Below, piece after piece: positions 59,621 to 64,000 of a DNA stretch of 64,000 nucleotides. The stretch spans positions 98,346,654-98,410,653 of the forward strand of contig NC_061120.1 in the NCBI RefSeq assembly GCF_002878395.1, written 5' to 3'. Source of the stretch: Capsicum annuum. Its lineage: Eukaryota > Streptophyta > Magnoliopsida > Solanales > Solanaceae. Under the pieces are notes generated by a model. That model had not been told where the DNA came from, did not search any database, and worked only from the letters and a program-made list of their open reading frames with translations. The translations under genes and the position numbers were made by a program. Numbering within the stretch: the stretch's first letter is position 1; each line of letters opens with the position of its first letter.

Positions 59621-61300
59621 TAGCTTAACAAGGCTAGGATCCCTGTCTTGCTTCTCTTTCACCTTAGAAACTAGAGATGACTCTGAACTACTTTGAATAT
59701 ATACACCATCCTCTGAAGAGTTGACTAAGAGAACGCCTAGTCTGGCAAGTTTATGAATCTCTTGAGCTAATTTTTTCTTACCATCCTCAAATGGGAAACA
59801 CTACCCATGGACAGTGTACTGAGTGCGTCGACCACTACATTGGCCTTGCCAAGATGACAAAGGACACTCATGTTATAGTCCTTCAAGAGCTCTAACCACC
59901 TTCTCTGATGAAGATTGAGATCTTTCTGGGAAAAAACATACTGAAGGCTCTTATGATCTGCGAAGACGTCTACATGAACACCGTATAGATAATCTCTCCA
60001 AATCTTTAAGCCAAAGATAACTGCTTCTAACTCAAGGTTATGATTAGGGTAATTCTTCTTATGGTGCTTTAAATGTCTAGAGGCTTAGGCTATGAATCTA
60101 CCATGCTACATGAGGACACAACCTAAACCTACTCAAGATGCATCACAATACACTACAAATCCATCAGAACAGTCGGGAAGTGCTAAAACTGGAGCTGAGG
60201 TGAGTCGAGTCTTCAATTCCTGAAAACTCTTCTTGCAAGGTTCTGACCACTGAAACTTGACCTTCTTCTAAGTTAATCTGGACATAAGAGATGCAATAGA
60301 AGAAAATACCTTAGCAAACCATCGGTAATATCTAGACAAACCCACGAAACTCCTGATATCTGATGGAGAGACAGGGCGAGGCTAGTTTCTTACCGCTTTG
60401 GTTTTCTGAGGGTCTACTCTAATGCCATCACTAGAAATAATGTGGACAAGGAATGCTAATGATCTTAGCCAAAATTCACACTTACTGAACTTGGCAAACA
60501 ATTGGTGATACCTAAGAGTCTGAAGAACAATTATGAAATGGTCTGAATGATCATGCTCTGTGTGAGAATAGACCGGAATATCATCTATTAAGACTATGAC
60601 GAATGTGTCCAAGTACAGATTGAACACCCAATCCATCAATTCCATAAAAGATGTAGGGACATTGGTAAGACCAAAGGACATGGCTAGAAATTCAAAGTGA
60701 CCATACCGAGTATGAAAAGCTATCTTTGGAATGTCACTTTCTCTAAATATGAGCTGATGATAGCCTAATCTGAGGTCTATCTAGGAGAAATAACTGGCAC
60801 CCTAAAGTTTGTCAAACAAGTCGTCTATCCTAGGCAGCGGATACTTATTCTTGACTGTGACTTTGTTGAGCTGATGGTAATCAATACACATTCTGAGAGA
60901 ACTGGATTTTTTGCAGACGAATAAGACTGGAGCACCCCATGGGGATACACTGGGCCTGATGAATCCCTTATCTTAGAGATCCTTCAACTGATCTTTCAGT
61001 TTCTTGAGTTCTGCTAGTGGCATTTTGTAGGGCAGAATAGAAATAGGCTAAGTATCTGGGAGAAGGTCTATATCGAAGTCTATTTCTCTTTTGGGAGGAA
61101 TGCCTGGAAGATCTTCGGGAAAGACGTCTGAATATTCATTAACCTCTAGGACTGATTCAAGACTGGGAGATTTGGAACTGGAATCCCTAACATGCATGAG
61201 ATGATACACATACCCCTTGGAAAATATTTTCCTTGCCTGAAGGTAGAAAACTAGCTGACCCCTGAAAGACAAAGTGCTACCCTTCCACTCTAGGACAGGC
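59621..61300 (-). pseudogene. Reverse transcriptase and RNase H of G4, broken
   Basis: Upstream linker ESVLEVNEYSDVFPEDLPGI with PPKREIDFDIDLLPDT, then [22 protein letters not shown], the catalytic box [16 protein letters not shown] with both Asp kept, and [20 protein letters not shown] then [15 protein letters not shown]. RNase H is recognisable by a YCDAS-like block and the ending VVVDALSTLSMGS. Stops occur, for example between LRI and the polymerase palm. Confidence 0.86.
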
Positions 61301-62814
61301 TCATTCGGGAACTGAAACTGAACTATCCTATTACTGTAGTTTACTATGGAATATTAGGAATGAAGACAATCCATGCTGAGAATGACATCAAAATTAGTCA
61401 TCTCTAACTTGACTAAATCTACTGATATGGATTTCTGAAATATCATAACCGGGCAATTCCCATATAGCCGCCGAGCTATGATGGTTTTATCCACTGGGGT
61501 AGTCACTGAAAAAGGGATCTGCTAAAATTTTGGGATTGATTACGAAATCGCCTTCTATGCATGGAGTGACAAAAGACAAGGATTCACCTGTGTCTAGTAA
61601 AGCATAAAAATGAACATGGAAAATCTGTAATGTACTAGTATGACATCAGGAGAATTTTCCTGATCTTGTCGGGTCTGAAGAGCATAGAGTCTATTTGGGC
61701 GTTGCCCACTAGTAGTACTTGAAGTTGCACCCTGCTGGTTTGGGCGATCGGACTGAGCTGTGGAGCGATTCTGCTGACCCTGATGGCCTGGCTGAGGACA
61801 CTCCCTAATCCTGTGGCCTGGCTTACCACAACCAAAATAGACATCACTACCGACTCTGCAAATACCCTTGTGGTTCTTACCACAAGTCTGACAAAAGGGG
61901 TTTATTCGGGCACTGCAAACACTTTCCTAAGATTTAGAGCCTGGTTCTCTGTCTCTGTTTCCGTCCCTAAACTTCAGTACTAGGGCACTAGAAGAGGAAG
62001 AAGCTGGAACTACTGACTTAGGAAGAAACTGTAAACAATTTCCTCCCTCTGATTTGGGCTGAGCAAAACTAAAATTGTCTGCTCTTTCTCTTTTATTCTG
62101 CCTCTCCCTAGTCTTAACCTTCTTCTCCTTTATCTGTTGAGCATGGTTCATGAGCCTTGCTAAATTCATATCGCTATTCAACATTGCAGACCTACACTCA
62201 GTTACCATACTATCATTCACCCCTGACACGAACTTGCTCATATTAGCCCTGTTGTCTGCAACCACATGAGGGGCATATCTGGCTAGCTGAGTAAATCTAA
62301 GAGAATACCCTTTAACTGTCATATTTCCCTACTTGAGATTGATGAACTCAAGAACTTTGGCCTCTCTCAGCTCTTGGGAAAAGAATCTGTCTAAGAAAGC
62401 CGTGACAAATTCTTCCCACTTAACAGGACCTACATTCTCTAACCTTTCTGCTACCCACTGCTTGTACCAAGTGTGAGCGACATCCTGCTATTGGTATATG
62501 GCTAACTTGGCACTCTGAGAAGAAGTGAATCCCATGATATCAATAATCTTCTAGACTTGGTCATTGAATTCCTGAGGATCCTCGTCTGGCTTAGACCCAA
62601 AGAAGGACATAGGGTTTATTTGGGTGAAGTCCTGAATCCTAGCTACTACTGAATTTGCCACTAGGTTGACCGAAATAAATGCTGGTCATTTATTCTGGGC
62701 AGTTACAGACTGAGTAAGAGTGGTAAATGTGGTCCTAAAATCTGCATGAGAAACATGTTCACCCAAAGGATCTTCGGGCTGAGGAGCTGGCTGATTTCTT
62801 CTTTTTGGAGGCAT
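61301..62814 (-). pseudogene. gag and protease of G4
   Basis: Starts ATG at 62814 with MPPKRRNQPAPQPEDPLGEH. Gag core: IQDFTQINPMSFFGSKPDED, KWEEFVTAFLDRFF, MTVKGYSLRFTQLARYAPHV, SKFVSGVNDSMVTECRSAML and QQIKEKKVKTRERQNKRERA (basic linker). Two knuckle-like motifs follow: CQTCGKNHKGIC, and YFGCGKPGHRIREC with its first Cys replaced by Tyr. The protease motif is ALLDTGESLSFVTP with the DTG intact (61586-61594). A few stops and frameshifts remain. Confidence 0.88.
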
Positions 62815-63002
62815 GTTTTTTAAATAAGACTGAGAGACTGACTTGAAATTATGATTACTAGAACAACATGAATATTGAAGAAAGGGAACTATTCCTAAAA
62901 CATCATATAGCCTCCTGCACATAAATATGGCGTGCAACACACCCATGTACAAGACTCTACTAGATGCGGCTTTTAGACTTCCTAGGACTCTATTGAACCT
63001 TA

Positions 63003-63016
63003 GGCTTTGATACAAA
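63003..63016 (-). other. Primer binding site of G4 (tRNA-Met type)
   Basis: On the minus strand TTTGTATCAAAGCC, three bases downstream of the LTR end GGCCATTACA. Confidence 0.82.
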
Positions 63017-63019
63017 TTT

Positions 63020-64000
63020 TGTAATGGCCCGGATTTCTGAATCAAAATGCTACACGATGCTTATGACCCCAAGAGACCAAAAGCTAACCTATGACAGATA
63101 TCTATACCTGTATACTGGAATTCATGACATAATAATACAGAAAACATGCACAATAGGCCATAATGTTCAACTGAAATAATATAAAATCCATATGGTCAAA
63201 AAATACCCAAAATAACTAAAAATTAAATCTGAAAGCTAAATCTGAGCATAAATTCAAAAGCCTCAAAGTACTGTCTGAAATAAGGAGTTAAAGGAACATG
63301 TCTCCAACTAACTCCGTAAGATGATAACTGGCTAAAATGATAATGAATAAATCCAATCATATTGTCCTCGAATAAAGAGGACTCACTGAATCTCTATGAC
63401 TGAAAATGCTACGGCTACTGCCGATTTGGAGCTCGTGTCACTGAACCTATGGTGTAACATGAAAAGAAAGCACCATAGTGCAAATATGTCAGTACGAGGG
63501 GATGTACAGAGTATGCAAGTGAGGTAGGCTAAATATAAATAGGGTTTGCATGCATGATCAATGCTAACTGACTGACTGATTGAATGAAAGAGTGGAAACA
63601 TACATACATAGTAACAAATATTGTGTGTACGTAATGTCTAAATCTATACGCTAATACATGTCTGGAACTGGTGTTCTGATAACATGGATGACTGTATCAG
63701 ATAGCCCGAAATTTGGTTGAACTCTCTGAGTTCCGTGCTATAACTGAATTTGATCGTATTTAACAGTCCTGGTATACTGATATCTGAAGAACTGTCTGAG
63801 TTCTTTTACTGAGACTGATACTAAAACTAAAGCAGGTAGTTGTTTAACTGACATGCCCCATGTATGCCATTATTGCTAAGCTTGGGTCCAATCTCTAACC
63901 TGACTGGAGGGGTGTCAATACTGCGCTACTGGTTATGATGTTTTGGAACACAAGGATGAATGCTAAGAAACATACCCTAAACTGGTAGGTGAGTCCCCAT
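63020..64000 (-). repeat. 5' LTR of G4, 3' 981 bp only
   Basis: Begins (plus strand) TGTAATGGCCCGG and aligns with 55416-56400, including AGAACT-GTCTG-AGTTCT at 63788-63804 and the GACTGTATC palindrome near 63688. Continues past the window edge. Confidence 0.88.

Larger units (their letters stand above)
55416..64000 (-). mobile_element. Ty3/gypsy Tekay/Del-like chromovirus G4 (family-B LTRs), continues past window
   Basis: On the minus strand: 5' LTR (partial, from beyond 64000 to 63020), PBS, gag, protease, RT, RNase H, integrase, chromodomain, polypurine tract and 3' LTR (57947-55416). It is inserted in the gag of G3; the left flank is AGGCT (55411-55415), and its second copy lies outside. 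It has fewer substitutions at catalytic sites than the other three elements. Confidence 0.9.

Noticed and set aside
50650..63019. Endogenous pararetrovirus origin for the minus-strand RT regions
   Set aside because: Integrase, chromodomain, long LTRs, polypurine tracts and the gag-PR-RT-RH-INT order are those of Ty3/gypsy chromoviruses; no movement protein or caulimovirid coat motif is seen.

Overview
This is a plant nuclear window, almost certainly from a Solanaceae genome (Solanum or Capsicum type). The reasons are the many Tekay/Del-like Ty3-gypsy chromovirus copies with tRNA-Met primer sites, an RTE-type LINE whose 3' end has the (TTG)n tail known from solanaceous RTE LINEs and TS-type SINEs, and AT-rich DNA with CACTA, Mutator-like and Helitron elements. 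I find no host gene, rRNA, tRNA or CRISPR array. Essentially all 64 kb is transposable-element DNA inserted into other transposable-element DNA, as in pericentromeric or intergenic heterochromatin. Nearly every coding region is a pseudogene with stops and frameshifts. The exceptions are short open stretches and one 157-codon two-exon reading frame carried by a Mutator-like element.

Left part (1-15795). A minus-strand Ty1/copia pol remnant (1-698) is cut by a partial gypsy LTR (699-1117). This abuts the 5' end of a CACTA element with a broken TNP2-type transposase (1118-5449). A G-rich degenerate repeat (5450-5945) follows, then a LINE reverse transcriptase. The LINE is split by a complete 8,057-bp CACTA element (6863-14919; TSD TCT; 13-bp TIRs). 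Inside that CACTA lie two related non-autonomous Helitrons (7935-8736 and 10654-11378), one Mutator-like element with ~260-300 bp TIRs and a 9-bp TSD (9042-10527), an RTE/SINE-type tail, and a multi-exon Transposase_24-like gene (12059-13515).

Middle part (15796-43278). Two plus-strand Tekay-like elements of one LTR family follow each other. G1 (15796-~25145) has a 5' LTR, PBS, gag, pol and a truncated 3' LTR. G2 (25402 onward) has a 5' LTR with a 471-bp internal duplication that doubles the core promoter, a 5'-truncated RTE LINE 22 bp downstream of the first TATA box, and a solo LTR (31380-34265, TSD GATAG). A second solo LTR sits in its gag (34895-37497).

Right part (42242-64000). The G2 3' LTR is cut by another LTR of the same family (G5, 43279-48471), which itself holds a solo LTR (43747-46010). 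The G5 LTR is then cut by a minus-strand Tekay-like element G3 (48472 onward). G3's gag is cut by a second minus-strand element, G4 (55416 to beyond the window end). The implied order is G2, then G5, then G3, then G4. Catalytic residues fit this: the RT aspartate pair is lost in G1 and G2 but kept in G3 and G4, and G4 still has the protease DTG.

I do not see a new cellular system. The most unusual signals are structural: a hypervariable word-repeat cassette at a similar place in most LTRs, short palindromes with different stems but nearly the same 5-nt loop in the minus-oriented LTR family, and the Mutator-borne reading frame of unknown origin.
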